Below are positions 30,701 through 42,795 of a stretch of DNA of 64,000 nt, in pieces. The DNA is from Trachythela sp. YZ-2020. Its lineage: Eukaryota > Cnidaria > Anthozoa > Malacalcyonacea > Clavulariidae. The stretch spans positions 496,001-560,000 of the forward strand of contig JADLSH010000099.1 in the NCBI GenBank assembly GCA_016169945.1. Reading direction: 5' to 3'. The notes beneath the pieces are model-generated. The model worked only from the letters and a program-made list of their open reading frames with translations, did not search any database and was not told where the DNA came from. Both the position numbers and the translations under genes were made by a program. How positions within the stretch are numbered: the first letter of the stretch is position 1; every line of letters starts with the position of its first letter.

Positions 30701-33112
30701 AAGGCGACAAATTATAAACCCATCGTCGCGCAACTTGAACAATCTAATTAATATTTGTGTTAGTAAACCTGGTCCTCCAAAGTGTCGTTCTATCCCCACC
30801 TGTATAGTAATAAATGCTAGATCCTTAGCTAAACCTGACGCCAGCTCAGCTTTGTACCTAGAATTGAAGAATCATGATGTTGATCTGGGTATTGTCACAG
30901 AAACGTGGCTTAAATCTACCATTCCTAATCAGGCAGTATGCCTTGACGATTTTTCAGTAATACGTACGAAAAGACAGGCTTTATGATAGACAGGGAGGTG
31001 GAGTAGCTGTTTTCTGTAGAAATGACCGGCAACTCGAGAGGTTAGAAGAATTTTCGAATCCGTATGAATCTTTGTGGACTAAAATAACTACTGATAATTC
31101 TGTATTCTATGTAGTGGCACTATATCATCCTCCTTCTTCTGAGTACCTCCCTGATGACCTGCTTGATGTCCTGATTGATTCATGTGAACGACTACTATCA
31201 TCAGTGTCCGATGCAAAATTAATTATTGCTGGGGACATAAACCAATTAGAGATAAAGACATTGCTGAATTATCATTCTTTAGCACAGATTGTGAAGGTTC
31301 CAACTCGTGGTCAAAAGATTCTCGATGTGTATATAACCAATGTGCCCAATTCTTGGGAAAAGGCCAAAGCGGTAAAAGGCCTTGTGCTCTGATCTGATCA
31401 TTTGGCTGTTTTGCTTAAACCTGTGGTAAAGAAAAAAGCCATAAGAAAAACGGTAGAGTTTCGTGACTTGAGACAGCATAATAAGTTCAGGATGTTACAA
31501 AAAATGGAGGATGTTCAATGGGATACCATCACCAGTGGTACAACTTGTCCAAGCGAAATGATATATATGCTTTTTATAACAAGATATGGCCAATCTTTGA
31601 CGAATGTTTTCCAATCATTAAAACTCGAGTATCTAGTAGAGACCCCCTTTTCTTCTCTCCGACAGTTAAACATCTTTTAAAGTTAAGGAAAAATGCTATT
31701 CGCAAGAAAGACAATGAAAGAAATCGTGTACTGTCTTATCCGCGAGAACCAGCTTAAAGAAAGAGTTAACTGTCTTATCCGCGAGAACCAGCTTAAAGCA
31801 GTAAAACAAGAAAATAAGAACCAAAACTGTGGGTCAAAAAGATGGTGGTCATTAGTCAACAATGTAACAGGGCGTGCCAATAGTGAGGTACCCTTAAGTT
31901 CTATCTTTGACCCAAAGCGAATGAACGAATATTTTCAAAGTATAAACACGGATAATGATTATACTACTCCTCTACTCGTTCATTTTTAGTGGCACAAAAA
32001 TTCCCTGAATTATCGGTCCATACTGTTTGCAAATTATTACTGAATCAGAAACGAACAGCCTCAGGGCCAGATGACTTACCTTATTGGTTCTGGAACAACT
32101 ATGCATACGTACGATATCGCGCCTGTAGTAACTACCATCTTCAATAGCTTGATTAAGGTTGGTGTTGTTCCAGACATTTGGAAATTGGCAAATCTTTTAC
32201 CACTCCCAAAAGAAAATCCTCTAACTGAAACTAACCAACTGCGACCTATTTCATTGACTAATATAATAATGCGCCTTTTTGAAAGAGCAATTTATAAAAC
32301 TGAATTAGCTCAACTCTTGGAAAATTTCATTCACAAAGATCAATATGCTCAAGGGTTACAATTCCACAATGGCACTAATAAAAGCCCAACACACTTAGTT
32401 GCATGGAATGGCTGGATGGAGACGCCAGGATGGTCAGAGTCTTTTCGTTTGACTTCAGCAAAGCTTTCGACACTGTACCGCACGAGATTTTATGTAACAA
32501 GCTGAAGATACTACCTATTAACCCTTATGTTATAAACTGGGTCATTAATTTCCTGACCTAGACACCAACGAGTTATTGTCGATGGCATAAAAACAGAGTA
32601 TTTGCCTATAAATCGTGGGGTCCCTCAAGGAACATTCCAAGAGAACCCAATTATTTGGGATATGCATTTTGATGAACTGATGACCAAAGCCTGTAGCAGA
32701 ATGTACATTGTCCGGATTCGTAAATATATCCGGGTTTTCCAGGAGTGAGTTGGATCTTCTTTTTCATAGCCTCATTCTATCAATACTAATTTTTGGCATA
32801 GAAGTTTGGGGATGTGCGTCTTACTCCAACTATCTTAATCAAATTGACAAATTTTTAAATCGCTCATATAAGTATGGATATCTTCTTCAACAGTTATCTA
32901 TTGTGGACATTTTAAATACAAGAGATAGAAAATTATGGGGAAAAATTACCACAGATCCTAATCATGCCTTACATGTCTTGCTGCCACCTAAACGCCAATT
33001 GGAACTACGTAATCGCGGACACGATTATGAACTACCGAATGTTCACACAGAAAGATTCAAAAGGGTGTTTTTAAATAGATGTCTTTTTAATTAACTTTGT
33101 ATAACGTCATAA
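30657..33112 (+). pseudogene. Array retrotransposon ORF2, unit A (endonuclease + RT, broken)
   Basis: Endonuclease blocks VINARSLAKPDA, LGIVTETWLKS (to 30986), YVVALYHPPSSEYL and LIIAGDINQLEI (31072-31392) are followed by RT blocks KRTASGPDDLP, LRPISLTNIIMRLFE and FDFSKAFDTVP-like sequence. The sequence then jumps from VPQGT to the C-terminal part, because ~310 bp with the FADD motif are missing at ~32632. Other lesions are a frameshift after RTKRQAL, a TGA before SDHLAV and a TAG at 31987-31989. All three of these are also in unit B. A ~36-bp tandem duplication at 31730-31800 is private to A. Confidence 0.85.
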
Positions 33113-33568
33113 TGAGAATATTTTCGAGCAATAGTAATATACTTTATAATTATATTATTCATAATAATATAATTTTAGCAGTATCTTAATAATCATTATA
33201 CTAAATTTTAATTAATTCTGTAGTTAAGTTTTATTTTGTAAGCCCACACGTTTGTTGTGAGGCGTTGCCATTTAAATTGGTTAATAAAGATTAATAAATA
33301 ATTATAATAATAATGATAACTTGGTCCTTGGTGAAATTTGATAACGTTCGAAATTCTCGAAATTCCTCGTTCGAAATTTCCATATCCACAAACACCATCT
33401 GACCATCAACATTCAGTTCTATCGAGCGAGATGCCCAGCATTTTCTTATAGTTTAAAACATTGGTGAACAATTAACACTTATTTACTGACGCCGAGGGAA
33501 ACAGTGTGTTTTATGGACCCGAGAGCGCCGTTGTTAAAAAGAGTATGTGAACATAGCCTGCGCACAGG

Positions 33569-33804
33569 CATAGAATAGGAAATGACTAGAAGGGCCACTT
33601 GAGGCCGAACCTTTGAAGTTTTTGACGCTGCGCATGTCGCATTACGCATGTTCATTACCATTATTCTAGCCAGTCAATTGCATTTTCTGACCAATAAACA
33701 CGCTGAACTGGCTGGTCCGCCATTATTCTGGCCAGATAACTGCATTAAAATAGGGTGTCACGTTGCACTGCTGAGTGGCCTTTCTGGTCATTTCCTATTC
33801 TGTG
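33569..33804. mobile_element. MITE shared by units B and C, absent from A
   Basis: CATAGAATAGGAAATGAC at the left pairs with GTCATTTCCTATTCTGTG at the right. The flanks GCACAGG and GCACAGT look like a 6-7 bp target duplication. Unit A shows the empty site (GCGCACAGGTGTCAG, ~23300). A partial copy is at 45949-46190 in unit C. Confidence 0.8.
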
Positions 33805-34159
33805 GCACAGTTGTCAGCCCATCAGATTAGATATGGGTGCACGCTACAATACAATACAATACAATACAATACAATACAACTTTATTTCACTCTTAAATAG
33901 AAAAATATATACATAAATAACAATTCTTAAATAATTAGTATATAGATAGAATTTACAATTTTACACAACACTTTTAGAGCTTGGAAGCTAAGTGAACCGT
34001 TAGGTTTTCTAGTTAGCCTCCAGTTTTTTCTTGTTAATTAAATAGACTATATAGTGTCAGAGAACTGAAGAAAAATATTGTTGATTTTACATTAACTTAT
34101 ATTAATAAAAAAACTGAAGAGTATAAGTACAATTTATATTATAAATGATGTAGAATTAA

Positions 34160-35833
34160 TTAAGCATGTTGTTTAGTCAATAAATAGGTCTTAGCTTGCT
34201 TGGCGAAGGGAAATAAAGGTAAATTTTTAGTTCTATCTGGAAGATCCTTCCATAGATCAATTGCTCCGAAAGAAATTGCCTGTTTACCAGTATTTGTTCG
34301 AACATATGGTTTATACAGGTTTAAATTAGATGAATATCTGGTATTATAACTATGTACATCTCCTGCATATCGAAAGAAACTATCAAATATGTGTGGCAAC
34401 ATGCCTTTGTGCCACGCATGAGTAAATTTCAATGCATGCAGGTGATATATATTTTGAACTGTTAAGATATCAAGCAAATTTAGCAATGGGAGAGCACTTG
34501 CAGTATCTTTACCGTATAACGTTGCAAAGAATATTAATCTGATTGCATGATTCTGTTTCACTTGTACTTTTTGTATATGCGACGTGCAAGCACTGCCCCA
34601 TGCCAAAATTGCGTATGATACATATGGATAAATAACACTGTAATAGATTTGTGATAATTGCTTAATAGAGAGATAATGTCGCAGTTTGGATATAATGCCA
34701 ATGCCACGAGATACTCGAGAACATATATATGGTATATGATACTTCCAGGATATCGTGTCATCAAGCATCGTACCCAAATACTTAATATGATCTTTCCGGA
34801 TCAGGTTTTGGTACGTTCCATCGTTATTTTTTATTTGTATCGTTATTAAAAAATCTTTCTTTCTGGCGGGCTTTATAATCATATAGCTGGTTTTACTTAT
34901 ATTAATTGACAACCTATTAACATCACACCATTCCTTGACTTTATCAACTTCAGAGTTCATCAAAGCTTCAAGGGTTTTTAGATTACTGGAAGTAGAAAAA
35001 ATATTTGTATCATCGGCAAAAATTTTAAACAATAACTTATCCGAGCAATTAGGAAGATCGTTTATATAAATTAAAAACAACAATGGTCCAAGTGTACTCC
35101 GTTGTGGAATCCCACAAATCATTTTCTGTCTCCTTGATTCAAAATCTCCAAGTGCTACGTATTGTTTCCTATTACTAAGATAACTTGCGAACCATTGTAG
35201 TGGAACACCTCTTATACCGTACGCTTCCAGTTTGTTCAATAGTATATTATGATTTACTGTATCAAAAGCTTTTGCAAAATCTATAAAAACTCCACAAGTA
35301 TACAAGTTTTCATCAATTGACTTCCTCAATTTTTCGGTAATTTCTGTTATTGCCTGAGTGGTTGAGTGACCTTTACGAAAACCGAACTGGAATTCGAAAA
35401 GGATGTGTTCTTTCTCAATATAAGACATGAGTTGCTTATAGACCAATTTTTCAAAAATTTGAGTAAAGATGGACAGAGTTGAAATAGGTCGATAATTAAT
35501 TGGATCAGATGACTCGCCACCCTTATCTATCGGTGTAATTTTTGAAATCTTTAAAATCTCAGGGACAACACCTTGACGTAATGATTGATTAAATATTTCT
35601 GTAAGTGGTTCGGTTATATAATCACATGCCAATTTTATAACTTTTTGTGGTAATCCAATTACAGATTTAGTTACCTTTAAATCCATTATTACATTACGTA
35701 TCTCATTAGAGACAATAGGTCGAAACATAAAGCTGTGTAGAAAAGACCTCTTAATGTAACTGACAGGTGTAATTTTATGATGTGGTATACTTTCAGCAAG
35801 TTCGTTACCCAGATTAATATAATGATTATTCAA
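34160..35833 (-). CDS. LINE reverse transcriptase frame with PQR instead of PQG
   Basis: 557 codons. RT blocks: ISKITPIDKGGESSDPINYR, PISTLSIFTQIFEKLVYKQL, FQFGFRKGHSTTQAI, GVFIDFAKAFDTVNHNIL (motif A), CGIPQRSTLGPLLFLIYIND (motif B) and LFKIFADDTNIF (motif C, both Asp). In motif B the almost invariant Gly of PQG is Arg, a GGG-to-CGG type change that should impair activity. The C-terminus (RVSRGIGIISKLRHYLS, VIYPYVSYAILAWG) is typical of CR1/Jockey-group proteins. There is no stop within the frame. Confidence 0.88.
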   Translation of the reverse strand: MNNHYINLGNELAESIPHHKITPVSYIKRSFLHSFMFRPIVSNEIRNVIMDLKVTKSVIGLPQKVIKLACDYITEPLTEIFNQSLRQGVVPEILKISKITPIDKGGESSDPINYRPISTLSIFTQIFEKLVYKQLMSYIEKEHILFEFQFGFRKGHSTTQAITEITEKLRKSIDENLYTCGVFIDFAKAFDTVNHNILLNKLEAYGIRGVPLQWFASYLSNRKQYVALGDFESRRQKMICGIPQRSTLGPLLFLIYINDLPNCSDKLLFKIFADDTNIFSTSSNLKTLEALMNSEVDKVKEWCDVNRLSINISKTSYMIIKPARKKDFLITIQIKNNDGTYQNLIRKDHIKYLGTMLDDTISWKYHIPYICSRVSRGIGIISKLRHYLSIKQLSQIYYSVIYPYVSYAILAWGSACTSHIQKVQVKQNHAIRLIFFATLYGKDTASALPLLNLLDILTVQNIYHLHALKFTHAWHKGMLPHIFDSFFRYAGDVHSYNTRYSSNLNLYKPYVRTNTGKQAISFGAIDLWKDLPDRTKNLPLFPFAKQAKTYLLTKQHA

Positions 35834-36008
35834 TTGATTGGCTATGCTCGTTTTATTTGTATATGGTTTATTTTTATATAATAGCTTAGTTAGTGTAAGT
35901 TGTGAACGACTCTTTCCTATTTATAACCATTCCTATTATCTTCCAAGTTGCTTTCATGTTTCCACTATTAAGTGCAAATTTGTTTTTAAAATAGTTCTTT
36001 CTGGCAAT

Positions 36009-37083
36009 TTATTTTATTTTATTTAATTTGTTACTATAAATTTTATACTTTCTTACTTTATTGGGATCGTTAGTTAAAAAATGTGTTTTAAACAATTTTT
36101 GTTTGTGTTTTATGGAGACTATTATAGCGTTTGTTATCCAAGGTTTATTTTTCCTTTTTCTTTTTTTATTCGATAACCTACATACCGGAGCATGCTTATC
36201 AGTAATTTCCTGAAGTGTATCTATTATGTTATTTATACTAGCATTAACATCCTCTTCACTAATCAAGCTAGGGAAGTTAATATTTTGAATATCGTTGAGA
36301 AAAAGATCTTTACTAAAGTTTGAAAAGTCTCTAGAATACTGAATGCGATTTATTTCAGGTAGTTTGTTGGCTATTGTGCAAAACACCGGCAAATGGTCAG
36401 TTATGTCAGCCGTGATAACCCCGGCATTAGTGACTTTTTCCGGAACATTAGTATAAATATGGTCGATTAGTGTTGCTGTATGATCAGTGATACGAGTAGG
36501 TTTTGTAATCAATGGAATAAATCCCATTTCAAGAATCATATCAAGATACTCGGATGTAAAATTATTTTCATTGTACTGTAAAAAGTTAATATTTATGTCA
36601 CCTATTAGTACAACTTCGTGGCCTTTGTTATTCAGCATCACTAATTTTTCCCTAAGGAGTTCATAAAAAAGGTTACAATCATTATTAGGATGTCTATAGA
36701 TACAGCCAATTACAATGTCTTTTTGTTTTTTATTCTCAATTTCAATCCAGCAGGATTCGAGACCTTCCAATGTTAATTCTAAGTCAGTCCTTTGAACAAA
36801 CTCCAGTTGTTTATCCACGTAGAGACCTACACCTCCAGCGGATGTATTCGAGTTAGACCCCAGAAACGTGTAGCCTTGTAAATTTATATTGTATAAATTG
36901 TTTTCTTTCAATTTTGTTTCTGAAACAGCTATAATTTTGGGTGTTTCTTTAAGTGAGAACAGAAGCTCTTCCAGTAATAATATATTTTTTGGTAAACTTC
37001 GAATATTGCAGTGTAAGATAGAAAAACCATTTTTATTATGAGAGCGCTCTATTAAAGTTCCGGTTTTCTTAATACTATAGTAT
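36009..37083 (-). CDS. LINE apurinic-type endonuclease frame, 5'-truncated element
   Basis: Endonuclease blocks in order: FSILHCNIRSLPKN, IIAVSETKLKENN, SAGGVGLYVDK, IVIGCIYRHPNND, VVLIGDININFLQY, HTATLIDHIYTNVP, ITDHLPVFCTI. The catalytic Asn/Glu/Asp/His positions of the DNase-I-like fold are all there. It ends at a TAA in an A-rich run. The same ORF2 then continues in fragments (ARKNYFKNKFALN) before the RT frame, so at least two indels separate the domains. The apparent N-terminus before ~37083 lies in unit B sequence. Confidence 0.88.
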
Positions 37084-37291
37084 ACGCTGCACACAGGCGA
37101 AATATTAAATAACAAATCCTGCCGTCATTTTATTAATTTTGAATTTTTGTAAAACTAAAACCGCTCTGAATGCGCTTTCCTCCTCCCAACGCTCCGAAGA
37201 GCGAAAGGGAACGGTCATCAATGATCACTAACATGTTACCATAAAGGCAACATTAGTAATCTGCTTCCCGCTCAGAAGAAAGCACTACGAC

Positions 37292-39369
37292 CACTGATCT
37301 AATAATAGACTGGATATAGCTTCTATAGGTGGCAAAAGTGAAGCCACATTATATATGCGAAAATCACTTCCGGGGACCACGGAGTGATACAAATTTGTAT
37401 AGAAATGTATGGCGGACAACGTGAACGAACGTGAATTTTCGCAAATTTAAGACACTTCGCGATCTTGTACTAACCTCATCGTTCTACCATGGATAAAAGA
37501 TGTTATGTTAATGCTTTTAAAACTAAAATTATCTAGATTGCTCTAAAATATCGGCATTTGTGTTCGTTCAAAGTTGTCCTAGCGGGAATAATATTTTATC
37601 GCCACGATCATATGAGAAGACAATTTCTAGTTTGCTTTCGAAATATGGAGGCAGAATAAGATCTACTCTACTCAAAAATACCTTGAAAGGAAAGTAAATA
37701 ATTTTGTTTTATCATATATGTTTAATCTTGATCAACAAGAGGTTTTTAATTCCCTCAAATTACCAAGCCTTTACAAATATACTTTTCAGTCTGTATAGAT
37801 ATTTGTACATGTTTTATAGTTGTTTACAGTACTTGTTTTCATTTATTATACTTAAAACTGGATGGCAACCCAAATATAGCCTTTATACACCACGTATATT
37901 TACCATTTAATCCATGAATGATGGATTGCCATGCCTGTAAGTCAATGGTCCACTCTTGCCCACTCATTAGGAATTGAAATAGGTCAAGTTTGGTATAGAG
38001 AATATTCAAAACGAATACTCATAAGTCATAACTATTCATTTCTTAAGAAGGACCTTGGCCAATTACTGGAGAAACAGTCCCTTGAAATTTTTATCCCCCA
38101 TTTACACGAACCCAGGTTGGAAGACCACATCTTCAACCCGGATTGGAAGACCCCGTGGGGCTTCTTTTTATTGCATTCACATTATAACCCGGGTTGGCTG
38201 CAACACTGGAGTCTGGATATTTGTTTTCAACCCAGACCAGCTTGAACCAACCCTGGTTGACATTCAATTGAGGTTGTGTTATTTTTCTGTTCATAACTCT
38301 TTCATTACACACTATTTTGCTGATACACATGTGTCGAACCTTTCTACCATCCACCTTGTCAGCCTGGTGTCCATGATCAGTTGTGCTGTTTTGACATTGT
38401 CAAGAAGGGAGCTGATATAACACGGTGTCAGTACATCTTTGCAATCAGTAAACTGATTTGCATACATACAGCACCCAAACTGACAAAACACATGAAGAAA
38501 GATCCAGACTATTTTGCATCAGTGACCATGACTTGGTCATGACAGCTGGACCAAATGGAAACAAGGCTCAAGTGTATAAATGGGGCATTAAACAGTAGTG
38601 TTTCTTTTGCAAACTGCAGGCAAATGCTGGGAGTTGGTGGAAATAACTGGAAAATTGGTTATTTTTACAATAACAAATGTTTAGATAACAATATCTTTTA
38701 AGCAAATTTTTATATTAAAAAAATAATGAACAACACACTCTGCATTTAAGATCAATTTCATGGTTGCAAGTTCAAAATTCGGCTGCATTATAAACATAGA
38801 TTCACTCCGCAAAAGGCTATATTTGGGCAGGCTTCCAGTTTTATAGTATAAATCAAAACAAGTACTATTAAACGTGTCAAATATCTATACAGGCTTGGTC
38901 ATTTGAGGGAATTGTAAACCTCTTGTTGATCAAGATTAAACATATATGATAAAACAAAATTACTTACTTTCCTTTCAAGGTATTTTTGAGTAGAGTGGAT
39001 CTTATTCTGCCTCCATATTTGGAAAGCAAACTAGAAATTGTCTTCTCGTATGATCGTGGCGAGAAAATATTATTCCCGCAAGGACAACTTTGAACGAACA
39101 CAAATGCCGATATTTTAGAGCAATCTAGATAATTTTAGTTTTAAAAGCATTAACATAACATCTTTTATCCATGGTAGAACGATGAGGTTAGTACAAGATC
39201 GCGAAGTGTCTTAAATTTGCGAAAATTCACGTTCGTTCACGTTGTCCGCCATACATTTCTATACAAATTTGTATCACTCCGTGGTCCCCGGAAGTGATTT
39301 TCGCATATATAATGTGGCTTCACTTTTGCCCCCTATAGAAGCTATATCCAGTCTATTATTAGATCAGTG
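37292..39369. mobile_element. 2.1 kb long-TIR element (hAT- or P-like), perfect 8-bp TSD
   Basis: The ends are CACTGATCTAATAATAGACT and the exact inverse at the right. The TSD is ACTACGAC (37284-37291; 39370-39377). The empty sites in units A and C read GCACTACGACTCATC. The TIRs run ~580 bp each (37292-37880 / 38810-39369) with few differences. The ~900-bp middle has short open frames (37931-38245) without recognisable features and no transposase. An 8-bp TSD with CA...TG ends fits hAT or P superfamilies. Confidence 0.88.
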
Positions 39370-40248
39370 ACTACGACTCATCATCGTGGTTGCGAATGTT
39401 GTCTATGTTAGAGAACAAAGACGGGACACGTACTATAGAAATGATCCTAAAAAGTACAGTCTTAATAAAAATGTTGCAAATTGAAGCTTTTATGTTCGAA
39501 ACTATACCCTGCCGCATGTGGTACGTATAAGACATAACAATGTCTGGCCTAAATAATAAATACATGGGTGAAAGTTAGGTAGTATTTTGCTTATAAAACT
39601 AGAGTTATTACTGCTTACTGCTATGAGCAAGTAAAAGTATATAATTTTTAACTTTTATATAAAATACCTTTTTCATATGCATTACGCATGCGCAGTAAAT
39701 ATTTTAGAAATATAAATGGTAGAAGAGGCGTTCATGCGCCCTCCGGAAATCAACTGTTAAGACTTTTTTCCACTTCAACCGTATCGTAGCGTAACGTAAG
39801 ATTTTCTTTTGTGTCGAAGTCATTTTCCACCCGGTAGTGCTCAAGAAACACGAAATACGCTACGTTTCGGTACGATACGCTTGAAGTGGAAAACAGCCTT
39901 TAGTTTAGCGGGTAAAATTTCTAAATCTTGAGAGTAAAATATGTGTAGAGGGAGATTTAGTATGTTACCAGACTGACAAAATCAAGGACCGTATGTCCCA
40001 CGTGCTTTTTATTTAATCAATTTTACCTACTAATTATGCTAATTAGTTCCGCCATTATAAAAAATAGGTACGCTAAGCGTACATGTATCTGGTCATGCGT
40101 ATTTGTACTATTATATTTAACGAGTTAGTGTAAAGGTTCAATTTGGATGAACATGCCAAAACATGAGCCTATTGCAAGCGACATTTGCTCAAACGAGTTT
40201 GCGCAGGCGCACTTGCCACCTGGTGTCATTTTAAATTGCGTAATCATA

Positions 40249-40431
40249 CAGGGTGTATAAAAAAAAGGAGACCTTTAGAAATTATCCTATTGACTTTTAA
40301 TTAACTTCTCCGTGCATAACTGATTCGATTCAATTGTGTTTACGCACCCATGGGTTCAGTATAGCACTCAGGCATTCAAATTATAACAATAAGGTGAATT
40401 TCTAAAGATCTCCTGTTTTTTATACACCCTG
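40249..40431. mobile_element. Tc1/mariner-type MITE, TA target duplication
   Basis: CAGGGTGTATAAAAAAAAGG at the left and an inverted end ...TTTTTATACACCCTG at the right. Unit A has the empty site (ATCATATATTACGG, 27206-27219), showing that exactly TA was duplicated. 183 bp, no coding capacity. Confidence 0.92.
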
Positions 40432-40648
40432 TATATTACGGAATACAATATAAGCACACTTGAATATAAACAAATATTATACATCCCAGAAATGAATAAG
40501 AACACTATTAAACAATCTATATTGTACATAATAAAGTCGTTGAGTAACACGCAAGTCTATAAAATTAAAGTAAAATAGTATGATGCTTCTCGACGTTTCG
40601 AGCAAAGGCCCTTATATTGTAGCTAGATCTAACAATGCCTCGCACAAT

Positions 40649-41623
40649 CAGGGACGTGGCGAACGAATCACGATTGGGGGGTGTCATATCATTATGACCA
40701 ACTTTTCCGATTAAAATGACCAACTTTTTTGTCTTTCTATATACAAACTTTTGTATCAAAATTATAGGGGAAAATGAAAGAATTTATAAAAACCTGAATA
40801 GTTGTATGATCGGATATGAAAGGGACTCTCTAAGCCAGGGCCTTTTCCAAGAAATGGTTAGGGGGGACATCAACGAAAATGGACCTGACAAACCTGGTAT
40901 ATTGAAGATTTGCGAACATTGCGGGGGGTCTGGGGGTCCTCCTCCAGAAAATGTTCGTATTCTTGAGTCTCTGTGGCTTGATTTCGTGCATTTTCAGAGA
41001 CAATTTTTTATATATCCCATGCATCTAAATGGACCAAGCTGTACAGGGGGGTAATTAAAAGGGCCCTGTGCTAAGGCCCTTCTCACGTTCATTTGAACTA
41101 CACAAATATCACTTCGACTCTGAAAGGGTTATAAATGTTACATTTGCTAACAAGAATGTTTAGCAATTTCAATTTAACTATGAAATTTATTCGTAACTGC
41201 CCCAAACAGCTTTCAATTGCCTTTATTGTCCTTGTTTTTAGGAAAGTTTTCAAATGCAAGCATTTTTTAGAAAGGATCAAAGAATGATGTTGAGGACAAT
41301 GCGTGTATGCTACACTCCAGTAATTCTGCACTAGTCTATTGACCAACTGCTTGCGTACGTACTCAGGAGCGCATAATATTTGAAAATTAGAACGTATTGT
41401 TTCTTATATATTTTAACTAACAACAAATGTTCTGACCAGCTCTTTAATATTTAGAATTATTGTACTTGCGTTGCACGTTTTATAATTTCAGCGCATAGTC
41501 TCAACGCATAATTTCTCAATATTTTTTTACGAACAACAAACCATTTTTTGACCAACTTTTTAATATTTAGAATTATTGGGGGGATGTCATACCCCCCACA
41601 CCCCCCCGGTCGCCACGTCCCTG
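40649..41623. mobile_element. Non-autonomous hAT element, perfect 8-bp TSD
   Basis: CAGGGACGTGGCGA and TCGCCACGTCCCTG form the ends. The TSD is CGCACAAT (40641-40648; 41624-41631). Unit A shows the unfilled target at 27414-27421. A G-rich subterminal block and GACCAACTTTTT motifs occur in inverted form near both ends. It carries a nested element at 40836-41068. Confidence 0.92.
40836..41068. mobile_element. Nested hAT-like MITE, same family as 51956-52330
   Basis: CAGGGCCTTTTCC at the left and GGGCCCTG at the right, inside the hAT element. The internal sequence (TCAGAGACAATTTTT, GGTCCTCCTCCAGAAAAT) is the reverse complement of blocks in 51956-52330. The flanking 8-mers agree only partly (CTCTAAGC / TGCTAAGG). 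Confidence 0.7.
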
Positions 41624-41949
41624 CGCACAATGCCCAGCAAGTATTTGCTCATTAACAAATCAAATTAAGGTGAATAAAATTATACTAAATATAGTCCAAA
41701 ATGCAAACACTTACTGGTTTATACAGACTTCAAAGAAAGGATTTCCAGACGATTGCTCATGGCCTTGTTCCTTCTCATTATTTTCTTCGTTCGCTGCATC
41801 AACAACCGCAAATATATAAAATACAGTAACCCAACCAGCAGCCAAAACCTTACAAACGTTGTAATGTTGAGATAGAAAACCGCTCGTTATCAGCCTCAAT
41901 AGTTCAAGATGTTGGGGATTGCCGGCCGTCATTAGCCTCGGAGATTCAT

Positions 41950-42795
41950 GTGAATGATATCGCTATCACTAAAGCTAAGGAGGATATAGTATCGGTTGCT
42001 GATACTTCAGGTATTGGTGAACTTGAAGACTTCATTGATAGTTCTTTTCAAAATATGTTTGTTTTCCCGTGTAGTGAATCCCATAAATATAACTCAAATC
42101 AAGAAACCGTAAATTCTACTCCCTTGCAGTTAAGTGCTAACGACAATTTGTCTTCAATGGAGGCACGTTTCTCTAAATTTAAAAGTCTTGTTGAATTGGA
42201 AATGGAGAAATTATCGGCAAGAATTTCTGTGCAAGATAAAATTATAAATGCGAGTAAACATGAATTACACAGATTGAGCGCAGAATTAAAATCACGAATT
42301 GCTGATCTGGAAGAAATGGCACTCTCTCAGGACAAAATGCCAATCAAGAAAGCTTATATTGAGAAGACTCAGAAGAGTAAGGAAAAGGAGTTTAGTACAG
42401 CTGACAATGATGATCGCAGTGATGCTACTACTCAGCTTGTAAAACCAAATAAAATCATATCTCCAATCGCCTCATTACAAATTTATTCAACACCTTGTCA
42501 AATTAATGAGCAGCAAAACAATGTCACTCAGAAAAATCTTGCAAATGATGAAAAAATGGTTTCTCCCTTAATTTATCAAAATATGGACCGACCACGTCAC
42601 CAGAATTTACAACGCACTGACCTTCAACGACCTATTCCAACAAGAATCACATATCGTATCCCTTCACGGCAAAAAGAACGAAAACCAATTAATTACCAGG
42701 GCCCAACTCAGCAGTGGCCCTTTCCAACAAAGGCACCATCAAAGTTTTTTCGGACTCGCTTAAAAAAACCTCTCGACACGACGATTGGTACCTAG
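41950..42795 (+). pseudogene. Array retrotransposon ORF1, unit B (start deleted)
   Basis: 281 codons open. It has the coiled coil (LVELEMEKLSARISVQDKII, HELHRLSAELKSRIADLEEM), an acidic/basic linker (KSKEKEFSTADNDD) and the basic C-terminus (LQRPIPTRITYRIPSRQKER). The N-terminal block seen in unit A is missing because of the deletion near 41870. The internal Met here is not the native start. It overlaps the ORF2 frame by a few codons. Confidence 0.8.

Larger units (their letters stand above)
23035..33317 (+). mobile_element. Tandem non-LTR retrotransposon array, unit A
   Basis: Begins AACTTGGTCCTTGGTGAAAT and ends in the (TAA)-rich 3' tail AATAATAATGAT directly abutting unit B. The order is a ~1.5 kb 5' region, ORF1 (coiled coil) and ORF2 (endonuclease + reverse transcriptase). 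Later insertions are a foldback element (23628-26410) and an L2 fragment (28612-29579). Relative to unit B it has lost ~310 bp of the RT, including the catalytic FADD. It keeps the ORF1 start, which B lacks. Confidence 0.85.
33846..37083 (-). mobile_element. 5'-truncated LINE (CR1/Jockey-like) with (TTGTA)n tail, 5-bp TSD
   Basis: Minus-strand element whose 3' tail is AATAAAGTTGTATTG plus (TTGTA)n at the left border and whose 5' end is cut within the region just ahead of the endonuclease. The flanking duplication is ACGCT (33841-33845, 37084-37088). The empty site is readable in unit C (GCACGCTGCACAC) and unit A. It carries endonuclease and RT frames, each long but separated by a broken 175-bp stretch. 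Confidence 0.9.

Noticed and set aside
37931..38420. Overlapping frames in the centre of the long-TIR element
   Set aside because: Two frames overlap, neither shows a transposase or other motif, and inverted AACCCGGGTTGG-like words cross them.
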